Source: Corynebacterium sp.
GTDB taxonomy: Bacteria > Actinomycetota > Actinomycetes > Mycobacteriales > Mycobacteriaceae
Direction of reading: 5' to 3'
Length of the DNA stretch: 61,706 bases
NCBI RefSeq assembly: GCF_030538285.1
Contig: NZ_JAUNUG010000014.1
Location: 1 to 61,706 of the forward strand
This document shows positions 36,536-45,781 of the stretch, piece after piece. How positions within the stretch are numbered: position 1 is the first letter of the stretch; the number at the start of each line of letters is the position of its first letter. The notes below the pieces were generated by a model that searched no databases, was not told the DNA's origin, and saw nothing but the letters and a program-made list of their open reading frames with translations. A program made the translations under genes and the position numbers.

Positions 36536-36545
36536 CTTATCGACG
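36536..36545 (+). repeat. CTTATCGACG dispersed word, intergenic copy
   Basis: Lies in the 71-bp gap between convergent amtR and the CitE-like gene, where coding constraint cannot explain it. No terminator hairpin is obvious in this gap. Confidence 0.7.
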
Positions 36546-36578
36546 TCGCCCTCGCCGACCGGACTGCCCGCACTGTGG

Positions 36579-37379
36579 TCATTCAGCGCGGGCCAGGATG
36601 CGCTCTGCCTGGCTGATCAGCGGGGCGTCGATCATCATGCCGTCCACCTGGAAGGCACCACCATGGGTGGCAGCCTGGGCGAGCACCTTCCGCGCCCACT
36701 CCACCTGCTCGGCCTCCGGGCGGTAGGCGCGGCGGACGGTCTCCACCTGCGCCGGATGGATACACGCGGTACCAAGGAAACCGGAACGCGCGGCGTCGAG
36801 AGCCTCCGCGAACTGGCCGCCTTCATCGCGGAAATCCGCGTGGATCGCATCGATGGCGAACTTGCCTGCGGCCGCCGCATGGAGGAGCACCTGGGAGCGG
36901 GCATGCCGGATGACGTCCCGGTACTCCCCGGCCGCTGATTCATCCGACTGGCGCCGGGAATGCGTGCCGCCGAGCAGGGTGATCAGGTCCTCGGCTCCCC
37001 AGAACAGGCCGATCACCTCCTGGCGCGCCACAATTCCGGCGATGTTGACCACCGCCTGCGGAGTCTCGATCATGGCGATGACATCGAGGCCGTCGAGCCC
37101 CGCGGGCAGCGAGGACTCGACCTTGGGGACCATGACGGAGTTCAGGCCCAGCTCCCGGGCGAGGGCGACGTCGTCAAGAAAAGACGGTGACAGAGGGCCG
37201 ACGGTGCGCAGGATGGTGCGGGTGGGATCCAGCTCGGCTTGCTTAAGCGCCGCGTGATGATCACCTGTGCCGGCGCCATCCTCCAGATCCACGATGACAG
37301 TATCCGCCCGCTCATACGCCTTCGGGATCAACTCCGGGCGGTGCACGGGGGCAAAAAGAAACGCGGGTCCAAAGTTCAT
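36579..37379 (-). CDS. HpcH/HpaI aldolase / citrate lyase beta-subunit family protein
   Basis: A 266-residue CitE-like TIM barrel. AFLFAPVHRPELIPKAYERA and VIVDLEDGAG give the N-terminal CoA-side motifs, VPKVESS and IAMIETPQAVVNI the metal ligands, FWGAEDLITLLGG and GFLGTACIHPAQV the remaining signature. It cleaves or condenses a CoA ester such as malyl- or citramalyl-CoA; the exact substrate is unknown. No CitD/CitF partner is present, so it is not the classical citrate lyase. Leaderless start is plausible (CATACT 7 nt upstream). Confidence 0.88.
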   Translation of the reverse strand: MNFGPAFLFAPVHRPELIPKAYERADTVIVDLEDGAGTGDHHAALKQAELDPTRTILRTVGPLSPSFLDDVALARELGLNSVMVPKVESSLPAGLDGLDVIAMIETPQAVVNIAGIVARQEVIGLFWGAEDLITLLGGTHSRRQSDESAAGEYRDVIRHARSQVLLHAAAAGKFAIDAIHADFRDEGGQFAEALDAARSGFLGTACIHPAQVETVRRAYRPEAEQVEWARKVLAQAATHGGAFQVDGMMIDAPLISQAERILARAE

Positions 37380-37454
37380 GAGAACCAGTATGGACTACTG
37401 AGCGAAAGTGGCGCCCGCCACAGGCCAACACCTTCCGCGGGTAGCATCGGCCCC

Positions 37455-38339
37455 ATGAACGGCACCGCCCACCCAGCGCCGCCGGAGCACCTGGCCCCCG
37501 CCCCGGCGGGACTGCTCACGCGCGGGGCCGCCACCGGTGGTGAAGTCCTCGCCGTCATCCTCACCGGACTGGCGCTGCAGGCGCTGACCCGGCAACCACT
37601 CGGGTGGGACGTGGTGGCCTCCACCATGCTCATCGCCGCGGCGCTGCGGATTGTCACTGAGACCGGCTGGGGTGCCAGCCCGGGTAAGTGGCTGGCCGGG
37701 ATCCGGGTGAAATTCCCCGGGGAGGCCCGCTGGATGCGCCTGCCACAGTCCCTGTTACGCAACACGTGGCTGTGGCTGCCGCCGTTGACCGTGCTGTTTC
37801 GGCCGCAGGAGGAAGAATTGTGGGTGATGGCGACGGCGGTCGGCATCTCCATCGTCCTGGGCCCGGACCGCCGTTCGGTCACGGACCTGTTGGCCGGGGC
37901 ATTCGTCATCGACCCTTCCGCGCCCCGCCGGGTTGCCGACCCGGTGGATCATGTCTCCCCACGCCGGGCTCTGGCGTGGGCGGTGGATATGGCACTGGCA
38001 ACACTCGCTGGCCTGGCGCTGGCGCCGGTGCTGGACTGGTCGTGGTGGGCGCGCGGCCTGGTGGTTCTGGCCGTGATCCGGCTGCTCAGCGAAACCCTGG
38101 GTGTGCCCTCCCCCGGCAAGGCCCTGTTGCGGGTGCGGGTGGACTACCCCGCCGGCCTGCGCGTGGTGCGGGCGATAGCACGCAACCTGTGGCTGCTGCC
38201 CGCCATCCTCATCGCCGCGACCGTCGGGCACTCCGTGTTGCTGGTGGAGGGTTTCATCGCCTTGACGTTCATCTACATCCCTGCCCAGCGCAGTGTCACG
38301 GACCTGCTCGCGCAGGCGAAGGTGCGGGTCAGCGGGTAG
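37455..38339 (+). CDS. RDD family membrane protein with duplicated RDD unit
   Basis: A 294-residue membrane protein made of two similar halves. Half one has RIVTETGWGASPGKWLAGIR and RRSVTDLLAGAFVI. Half two has RLLSETLGVPSPGKALLRVR and QRSVTDLLAQAKV. Each half is an RDD-type unit of about three helices. RDD proteins are linked to ion exchange or small-molecule transport, with poor functional proof. The ATG at 37455 is supported by TAGCAT 7 nt upstream (leaderless). Confidence 0.8.
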   Translation: MNGTAHPAPPEHLAPAPAGLLTRGAATGGEVLAVILTGLALQALTRQPLGWDVVASTMLIAAALRIVTETGWGASPGKWLAGIRVKFPGEARWMRLPQSLLRNTWLWLPPLTVLFRPQEEELWVMATAVGISIVLGPDRRSVTDLLAGAFVIDPSAPRRVADPVDHVSPRRALAWAVDMALATLAGLALAPVLDWSWWARGLVVLAVIRLLSETLGVPSPGKALLRVRVDYPAGLRVVRAIARNLWLLPAILIAATVGHSVLLVEGFIALTFIYIPAQRSVTDLLAQAKVRVSG

Positions 38340-38997
38340 CCACGTCGTAGAGCGGGACGGAGTTGGCGAGGGTGCCGTTGGTGTAGATGTCAACGACGTC
38401 ATAGTCCACGACAATCCGATTCGGTGTCACATCGACAACAAAGCGACCGGGGTTGGTCTGGGTGGCCGGTTCGTTGAGGTGGCCGTCGAAAACCCAGGAA
38501 CGGTAGGTCAGCCCGCCCGCGCCGTCACAGATCGTGATCCAGGCGTTGTCGCCGCGACCGGCGTACACGAGGCTCTCGCCACCGCCACAGCGGGTGATGG
38601 TGTTGTCGTCCCAGCCATCGGCACGCAAGCCCGGCACGGAGGATTCGGGTGCCTCCCGCTGGGTGGTGGCCGTGGTCGTCCGCGTCGTGGTCGTGCGGTG
38701 AGTAGTGGTCTCTTCCTCGGGCTCCGGCTGAGGTTCCTGCGTCTCCACGACCGTTGACTGCACCACCACCGTGCCCCCGGCCGGGGCCGAACTGGTGGAG
38801 GAGCCGAACACGCCGGAGGTGTAGAGCAGCCAGCCGAGGAGGCTGACCGCGGCAATGGCCAGGACCGCCACCACGGCAATAAGCACCCCGACCATCGCCC
38901 CACCACGCTTGGGTTGGGCCTGGGAGTACTGCGGCGGGTACTGCTGGTACTCCGGCGTCGGCTGGGTTTGCGGGTTGTGGTCCCAGGGGTTGCTCAT
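38329..38997 (-). CDS. Pro/Gln-rich single-pass membrane protein, kinase operon
   Basis: 222 residues. A Pro/Gln/Tyr-rich cytoplasmic N-terminus (YQQYPPQYSQAQ) is followed by one transmembrane helix (about 35-62), a Thr/Arg/Glu-rich spacer (about 85-115) and an extracytoplasmic domain with two cysteines (ITRCGGGESL and ITICDGAGG), likely a disulfide. AGGAGA precedes the ATG. It is the last gene of the kinase operon and has the same layout as the protein at 42097-42738. No known family recognised; the domain may bind a cell-wall or signal ligand. Confidence 0.7.
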   Translation of the reverse strand: MSNPWDHNPQTQPTPEYQQYPPQYSQAQPKRGGAMVGVLIAVVAVLAIAAVSLLGWLLYTSGVFGSSTSSAPAGGTVVVQSTVVETQEPQPEPEEETTTHRTTTTRTTTATTQREAPESSVPGLRADGWDDNTITRCGGGESLVYAGRGDNAWITICDGAGGLTYRSWVFDGHLNEPATQTNPGRFVVDVTPNRIVVDYDVVDIYTNGTLANSVPLYDVATR

Positions 38998-39027
38998 GGT
39001 CTCTCCTGTGTCTTCCTAGGGCCTATT

Positions 39028-40491
39028 TCAGCACACCGGGATCTGGGTGGTGGTGTCAGCCGCATTCGGGCCGGAGTAGAACAAAGCGAAGCGGTGCGCA
39101 GTATTGGTGGGGACAATCGCGTGGCGGGCATCCCCCGCGGGCCAGCTGGCGATCTCGCAGTTGTTGTACAGCCAGTGGGTGGCCTCGTGCGGGGTCAGCG
39201 CCTCATCGCGCTGGGAACCGGAACCGTAGTCCACGATGTGCAGGGTACGTTCCGCATCACTGCAGGTCACCGCGCCGCGTTGCCCTTCCTCACGGGACCC
39301 GGCGGCACACGACAGGCCATCCCAGCCGCTGAGGTTCTGGAAGCGGGGCACCAGCTGCGGGAAGGCGGAGACGATCGGCGCTTCCTCGTTCTCCCACGAG
39401 GGGTAGGCCCGCATGAACCACGCCACCCCGCCGAGCACGCCGCCAAGCAGGAGGATAAGCACCAGCAACAGGCTGATGAGCCCGGTGGAGGATCCGCGTT
39501 GCGGGGCGGGCGGCAGGGGCGGGGCGATCATCGTCGGGGCGTAGGTCTCCGACTGCGGGGCGGGGGCCGGCGGGCGGTCGATGGAGCGGGAACCGCCGGC
39601 CTGGCTCAATGCCTGGATGAACTCAACGGCAGTCTGGTAGCGGTACGCCGGTGCCGGGGCCAGGGCCTTGCGCAGGACTTTTTCCACGCCCTCGAGGTTG
39701 CCCTGGTCAGCCTGATGGATGCCCAGTTCGCGCAAGTGCGGGAGGGGGCGATCGGGGTTGGCCCATTCGTCGACGCTCATGGTGTCCTTGTAGGAGGCCA
39801 AGGTAAGCATCTCGAAGGCGATGAGGGTGAGCGCGTAGTTGTCGGAGGCGGCCGTCGGGGTGTTGTGGACAGTGCCCTGGGCGCCGTGGGTACCACCGGG
39901 GAAAAGTTCGGGGGCGTAGTAGCGTTCGGTGCCGATCATCACGGACAGGCTGGTGATGCGGGTGTCATCGGCGGCGAGGCTGATGCCGAAGTCGGTGAGC
40001 AGGGAACGCACCTCGGTGTTACCGCGGCGAGGCACGAGGATGTTGCCGGGTTTGACGTCGCGGTGGATGACGGCGGGCTGCATCCGCAGGTGCAGGTGAT
40101 CAAGCGCAGCGGCGATGGGGCGGAGCAGCTCGACGGTCTCCTCGATGGTGAAACGGTTGCCCCATTCCCGCCGGGTGCGGATCAGGGAAGCGAGATCGTC
40201 GCCGTCGATGTAGTCCATGACGAAGTACGCGCGATCGTCGTCAAGCGTATCCGCCGAATGGATCGTGACCACCGCGGAATGCTTGATTTTCGCCAGCGTG
40301 CGCATCTCGGATTCGAAGCGGGCGAGGCTGGCCGCGGCGTCGAGAAGCTCTGTCGACAGCAACTTAATGGCGACCCGGCGGTCAAGTTTCGGATCCCTCG
40401 CCCGGTAGACGACGCCCATGCCGCCGCGCCCGATCTCCTCAATGTCGGTGAAGTCGTGGCGCTCCCGCAGGACCTCGAAGAATTCCGCCAT
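39028..40491 (-). CDS. Transmembrane serine/threonine protein kinase
   Basis: A 487-residue Hanks-type kinase. It has the glycine loop EIGRGGMGVVYRARDPKLDR, Lys in RVAIKLL, HRDVKPGNILVPRRG, LLTDFGISLAADD and the APE motif YYAPELFPGG: all catalytic motifs are intact. One transmembrane helix (LISLLLVLILLLGGVLGGVAW, about 335-355) is followed by an extracytoplasmic domain of about 120 residues with four cysteines (LSCAAG, VTCSDA, NNCEIA and PVC at the end). No PASTA repeats, so it is not PknB. The ATG at 40491 is chosen over a GTG at 40500. It is 102 bp downstream of the FHA gene. Confidence 0.9.
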   Translation of the reverse strand: MAEFFEVLRERHDFTDIEEIGRGGMGVVYRARDPKLDRRVAIKLLSTELLDAAASLARFESEMRTLAKIKHSAVVTIHSADTLDDDRAYFVMDYIDGDDLASLIRTRREWGNRFTIEETVELLRPIAAALDHLHLRMQPAVIHRDVKPGNILVPRRGNTEVRSLLTDFGISLAADDTRITSLSVMIGTERYYAPELFPGGTHGAQGTVHNTPTAASDNYALTLIAFEMLTLASYKDTMSVDEWANPDRPLPHLRELGIHQADQGNLEGVEKVLRKALAPAPAYRYQTAVEFIQALSQAGGSRSIDRPPAPAPQSETYAPTMIAPPLPPAPQRGSSTGLISLLLVLILLLGGVLGGVAWFMRAYPSWENEEAPIVSAFPQLVPRFQNLSGWDGLSCAAGSREEGQRGAVTCSDAERTLHIVDYGSGSQRDEALTPHEATHWLYNNCEIASWPAGDARHAIVPTNTAHRFALFYSGPNAADTTTQIPVC

Positions 40492-40593
40492 GACTGTCAC
40501 CGCCCTTCCCGTTCGTTGTTACCTCACTGATAGTCGCACACCGCACCGGATTACCCCCGGCTGGCGGGGAGCACTCCCCCCCCGCAATGATGC

Positions 40594-41250
40594 TTATCGA
40601 CGCTTCCTCGCCGCCGCATACCGCGCCAGCGACACCCGATACGGGGTGGTGATCGGCTCCCCGTCCTGCATCAGCCGCTTGCACAACCGCTCGATACGGT
40701 GGTTGGTAGCCTTTTCCGTCCACCCGAGCCGCTCCGCGACTTCCCGGACGGTAGGAATGTCATGGTCACCGGCCCCCGGGTGGCGCAGCAACGGATCGGC
40801 GAGCGCGTCCATGAGGCGACGCTGCTCCTCGGTCGGGGTGTGCCGGGCGTAGGTCTCATCGGTGTCGGCGTCCGGGGTCACCGGCCCCGGGCGGGCGAGA
40901 TCCCGGTTGGGAATGTCAATGTGCAGCTCGTAGAGGCGCTCCGGGGTGGAGAAGGTGATGACAGTCGGCCCCACCGGCACCGGCATCACTGCACCGGGAC
41001 CGAGGGTGAGACGGGAGAAGGTACGCGCCCCGCGGGGTTCGATATCGACGGTGATGTGCGAACCCTTGTTGACGATCATCCACCCCTGCCCCGCGTACCA
41101 GATCTGCAGGAGAATGCGATGTAGATAGCGGTCATCGGTGCCGACGGGAAAGCTCCCGGCGCGCCCGATCGTCGTTTCCTCGCCTGGCTGCAGCATGATG
41201 CGACTGCCGATGAGATCGTTGATAATCAGCGGCGGTGGTCCCTCAGTCAC
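40594..41250 (-). CDS. FHA domain protein with C-terminal winged-helix-like region
   Basis: A 218-residue protein. The N-terminal FHA-like domain runs about 5-95: MLQPGEETTIGRAGSF, then LHRILLQIWYAGQGWMIVNK. The GR motif is kept, but the S-R-x-H stretch reads YLHR, so the phosphothreonine pocket is atypical. The C-terminal part (about 145-218) looks like a helix-turn-helix: PTVREVAERLGWTEKATNHR, then IERLCKRLM. The GTG at 41250 has AGGAGG 8 nt upstream. The protein could turn the neighbouring kinase signal into transcription, reminiscent of EmbR with domains in reverse order; that is inference. Confidence 0.72.
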   Translation of the reverse strand: MTEGPPPLIINDLIGSRIMLQPGEETTIGRAGSFPVGTDDRYLHRILLQIWYAGQGWMIVNKGSHITVDIEPRGARTFSRLTLGPGAVMPVPVGPTVITFSTPERLYELHIDIPNRDLARPGPVTPDADTDETYARHTPTEEQRRLMDALADPLLRHPGAGDHDIPTVREVAERLGWTEKATNHRIERLCKRLMQDGEPITTPYRVSLARYAAARKRR

Positions 41251-41266
41251 GTCCTGATCCTCCTGG

Positions 41267-42100
41267 TTAACAGCGTGCGACTGGTAATTCTGCCATGTCA
41301 CCGAGAATTTCGGTGATGATCGTCGTCATCGCCTGGGCGTCGGCGAAGCTTCCCGACGCCGGGGTCGCCGCCACAGCCACCGCCCGCTTACCGTCTGCGG
41401 CGGGCACCAGCCCCAGCTGGCGTGCCGTGTACACACCGTTGAAGTCCGGGCCCCAGCCGCCTTTGAAACGAGCACCGGGGATAATTCCCAGCCCCCACGC
41501 CTGGGACGGATCGACGGCGGCCATATCCGCAAGCACCGTCTCCGCCCCCGCGATGCACGGCAGATGCGCGGCGAATCGGGCCTGGTCAGCGGGTGACCAG
41601 GGGGTCTGTCCGAAGATACTGAACTCCGGTCGCAGTACCTCCTGGTTCACGGCTGTCCCGGCCTGGCCTTCGGCGAGAACCGCGTCCACCCCCGCCGGGC
41701 CCGCCACCTGCCACAAGGTTTCGGCGGCAGCGTTGTCGGAGATGCGGATCGCCGCTGACACGCTCGGGGCCAGCTCGGGGTTGATGCGCAGCGCCGCAAT
41801 CGCCAGCGGCACCTTGACCGTCGACCACGCCGGGGTGGCGGACATCTCACCCGCCTGCCAGGTGTCGACGCCATCGGAGACCGCCACCCCAGCGCTCCCC
41901 CCGTACTGCGTGATCGCCGCGGTGACCGCCTGTTCCAGTACCGCGGCGTCGACCGACTCCTGCGCCGGGACCGGGGCCGGAACCGGATCGGTGGTCTCCG
42001 TCTCTGTCACGGTGACCACCACATCAGGCTCCTCCTCATCGACCGGGATGGTGCAGCCGGTGAGCGCTACGGCTAGAAGGAGAGTCCAGGCCCTCCTCAT
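41267..42100 (-). CDS. Lipoprotein serine hydrolase with class A beta-lactamase/DD-peptidase motifs
   Basis: A 277-residue exported lipoprotein. The signal ends in a lipobox (AVALTGC, Cys at about 16). It has the three serine penicillin-recognising motifs in order: STVK (S-x-x-K, in PAWSTVKVPLAIAALR), SDN (in IRISDNAAAETLW) and KGG (in RFKGGWGPD, the K-T/S-G position). It may be a beta-lactamase, DD-peptidase or other peptidoglycan-directed hydrolase; the sequence alone does not show antibiotic resistance. It overlaps the upstream membrane-protein gene by 4 bp. The position in a kinase operon suggests envelope signalling. Confidence 0.8.
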   Translation of the reverse strand: MRRAWTLLLAVALTGCTIPVDEEEPDVVVTVTETETTDPVPAPVPAQESVDAAVLEQAVTAAITQYGGSAGVAVSDGVDTWQAGEMSATPAWSTVKVPLAIAALRINPELAPSVSAAIRISDNAAAETLWQVAGPAGVDAVLAEGQAGTAVNQEVLRPEFSIFGQTPWSPADQARFAAHLPCIAGAETVLADMAAVDPSQAWGLGIIPGARFKGGWGPDFNGVYTARQLGLVPAADGKRAVAVAATPASGSFADAQAMTTIITEILGDMAELPVARC

Positions 42101-42738
42101 GAGATATGCACGACAGCATTATTGCCGCCGGTGCAGGTGACGTAGGAGCCATTGTCACGGCAGGTCATGGTGTATGTCTGCCCCGTGACTGAGCTAAAGA
42201 CCCGCAAGGTGGCGTCGGTGTCGCCGGTGTCGAGGTAATTGCGCACGAACGCATCACGCACGGCATTGGCGAAAGGCTCACTGGTCACCGTGGTGCCACG
42301 CCACACGCTGTTGAAATCACCCGTCGGGGCGTTATCGCGGGCAGCGGAGTTCGCCGGAATGGAACCCGAAGGCACCGCCTGCTCACCGCGCTCCCGTTCC
42401 CGCTCGCGGGGTTCGGTGGTGGGTGTCTGCGCCTGCTCCCCCGGCGCGACCTGCACGGTGCTGGTGAAAGTGGAGGTCACCGGCCCACTGGCCTGCGACC
42501 CACTGCCCCCGAACCACCCGAACAACCAGCCTGCGACACCCACCGTCGCAATGATCACCGCCAGCGCGATGGCCAGCAGAATCCACAGCCAGCCCTTCGA
42601 CTGCGTCGGCTGCTGATACTGCTGGTACTGGGGTTGCGGCGGCTGCTGGGCCCACTGATTGGTCGGCGGTGCCTGCTGCCACCCCTGTCCACCCGAGCTT
42701 GAGTTCTGCTCCCACGGATTCTGCGGATGATCATTCAT
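42097..42738 (-). CDS. Pro/Gln-rich single-pass membrane protein, first gene of the kinase operon
   Basis: 213 residues: a Gln/Pro-rich cytoplasmic N-terminus (about 1-47), one transmembrane helix (LWILLAIALAVIIATVGVAG), a Thr/Pro and Arg/Glu-rich spacer (about 85-120) and an extracytoplasmic domain with paired cysteines (MTCRDNGSYVTCTGGNN). It has the same architecture as the last gene of the operon (38329-38997) and is probably a distant paralogue. No family recognised. Confidence 0.7.
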   Translation of the reverse strand: MNDHPQNPWEQNSSSGGQGWQQAPPTNQWAQQPPQPQYQQYQQPTQSKGWLWILLAIALAVIIATVGVAGWLFGWFGGSGSQASGPVTSTFTSTVQVAPGEQAQTPTTEPRERERERGEQAVPSGSIPANSAARDNAPTGDFNSVWRGTTVTSEPFANAVRDAFVRNYLDTGDTDATLRVFSSVTGQTYTMTCRDNGSYVTCTGGNNAVVHIS

Positions 42739-42934
42739 CGGGGCGGGCCTTTCTCAGCACACTCTGGATATAACCTGTGCACTCATCGTCCCACATCGAG
42801 TGGCCTCACGTGCCAATACCCCACCCGACCGGGGAGTGCTCCCCGACGGCTCCTCGAAGGGGCGGACACCGTTTTACGGTGAGGTCACATCCGCAGAGAG
42901 CGGATCTCCCTCCCCCAAAGACAAGGACCCCGTC

Positions 42935-43540
42935 ATGACCCGCTTCGCCCGCCGCGCCGCCGTCACTGTCACCGCCCTCGCGGTCGCTCTCGCCCCAGTA
43001 AACGCCGCCCATGCCAACGACCTCCGCGACAGCCTCAACACAGCCAACCAGGGACTGCAGGTGGCCCAGCAAGGCGTCAACCTGCTGAACCAGGCCTCCC
43101 CTGCCCTCAGCTCCGGATCTTCCGCCTCCTCTCCGCGCCCGGGTGGCGGCGGTAGCCCGTCCGCCGCCATTGGCGGCGAGTACCTCAACAACTACAACCT
43201 AACCGCCACCATGGGTGGTCGGGAGTACCAGTTTTCGAACTACAAGCACGGGTCCAAGGCTTCCCAGTACTGGAACCTCGACAAGCCCTACTCCCGCCTG
43301 ACTGCGACCCTCGGCTTCGATGACAAGCACCTGGTCACGGGCTACAAGGCCAAGGTTGTGGTCCGCGCCGACGGGGTCATCCTCGACGAGTACGAGGTCC
43401 ACTCCGGTAGCCAGCGTCATATCGACCTGAAGCTGAACAGCCCGGCCATGCTCCGCTTCGACTGGACGATCACCAACCACGCGGACCAGCCCGGTACCCA
43501 GTCGCGCTTCATCATCGGCTCCCCGAAGGTCTACCGCTAG
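42935..43540 (+). CDS. Secreted protein of unknown function
   Basis: 201 residues. A signal peptide (RRAAVTVTALAVALAPVNAAHA, cleavage near 27) is followed by a Gln/Asn/Ser/Gly-rich linker and a beta-rich C-terminal domain: GGREYQFSNYKHGSKASQYW, then LGFDDKHLVTGYKAKVVVRA and LRFDWTITNHA. No cysteines in the mature part. AAGGA lies upstream of the ATG. It is divergent from the kinase operon; the gap includes both promoters, none clear. It ends before a hairpin shared with purH. Confidence 0.7.
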   Translation: MTRFARRAAVTVTALAVALAPVNAAHANDLRDSLNTANQGLQVAQQGVNLLNQASPALSSGSSASSPRPGGGGSPSAAIGGEYLNNYNLTATMGGREYQFSNYKHGSKASQYWNLDKPYSRLTATLGFDDKHLVTGYKAKVVVRADGVILDEYEVHSGSQRHIDLKLNSPAMLRFDWTITNHADQPGTQSRFIIGSPKVYR

Positions 43541-43556
43541 GGCCCCTACAACATAA

Positions 43557-43589
43557 AGCGCCGTGACGGATCATCCCCGTCACGGCGCT
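43557..43589. terminator. Bidirectional terminator between the secreted protein and purH
   Basis: AGCGCCGTGACGG and its exact complement CCGTCACGGCGCT form a 13-bp stem with a 7-nt loop between convergent genes. T-rich DNA follows on the minus strand. Confidence 0.85.
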
Positions 43590-43607
43590 GTTGCCTACCC
43601 GCGCAGC

Positions 43608-45171
<1,564 letters not shown>

Positions 45172-45179
<8 letters not shown>

Positions 45180-45771
45180 GGATGAACTCAACCTTCCTGG
45201 TGGTCTCGTCAATGGTTGCTTCTCGAAGCACCGACACAATCAGCTGGCGCTCGATCTTCTTGATCCGCTCGTGGAGGGAGCTTTCGGTGTCATCCGGTTC
45301 CACGTCGACCGCCTGCTGGGCGATGATCGGGCCCGTGTCCACGCCCGCGTCGATGTAATGGACTGTGGAACCGGTGACCTTCACGCCGTAGGCGAGTGCG
45401 TCGCGGACGGCATGGGCGCCCGGGAACGACGGCAGCAGCGCCGGGTGGGTGTTGATGATGCGACCACCGAAGCGGTCAAGGACGCCGGCGCCGAGAATCT
45501 TCATGAACCCGGCGGATACGACGATCCCCGGGTTCCCTTCAGCGATGACGTCTGCGAGAGTGACGTTCCAGGCGGCCCGGTCGGATCCCAATTCCACGAC
45601 CCGCGTATCGACGCCCGCCCCTTCCGCACGCTCCAGCGCCGCACACGGTACATCGGCGATGACGAGAGACACGCGGTAGTGATCGTCCTGGTTGTCCAGG
45701 ATCGACTGCAGCAAAGTGCCGCTACCGGACACGAGCACAACGACGTTGAGGGGATCGAGGGTGGAAGTCAC
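45172..45771 (-). CDS. purN: Phosphoribosylglycinamide formyltransferase
   Basis: 199 residues, the 10-formyl-THF-dependent GAR transformylase. [16 protein letters not shown] is the N-terminal loop; the catalytic Asn-His-Asp set is in [20 protein letters not shown] with [15 protein letters not shown]. The GTG at 45771 is chosen because TAAGAT (minus strand, 45779-45784) stands 7 nt upstream, a leaderless start inside the end of perM. It is followed by purH. Confidence 0.96.
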
Positions 45772-45781
45772 CCGATTGATC

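Noticed and set aside
41267-42100. Calling the STVK/SDN/KGG lipoprotein an antibiotic-resistance beta-lactamase
   Set aside because: The motifs fit several serine hydrolases, and the kinase-operon context does not point to resistance.
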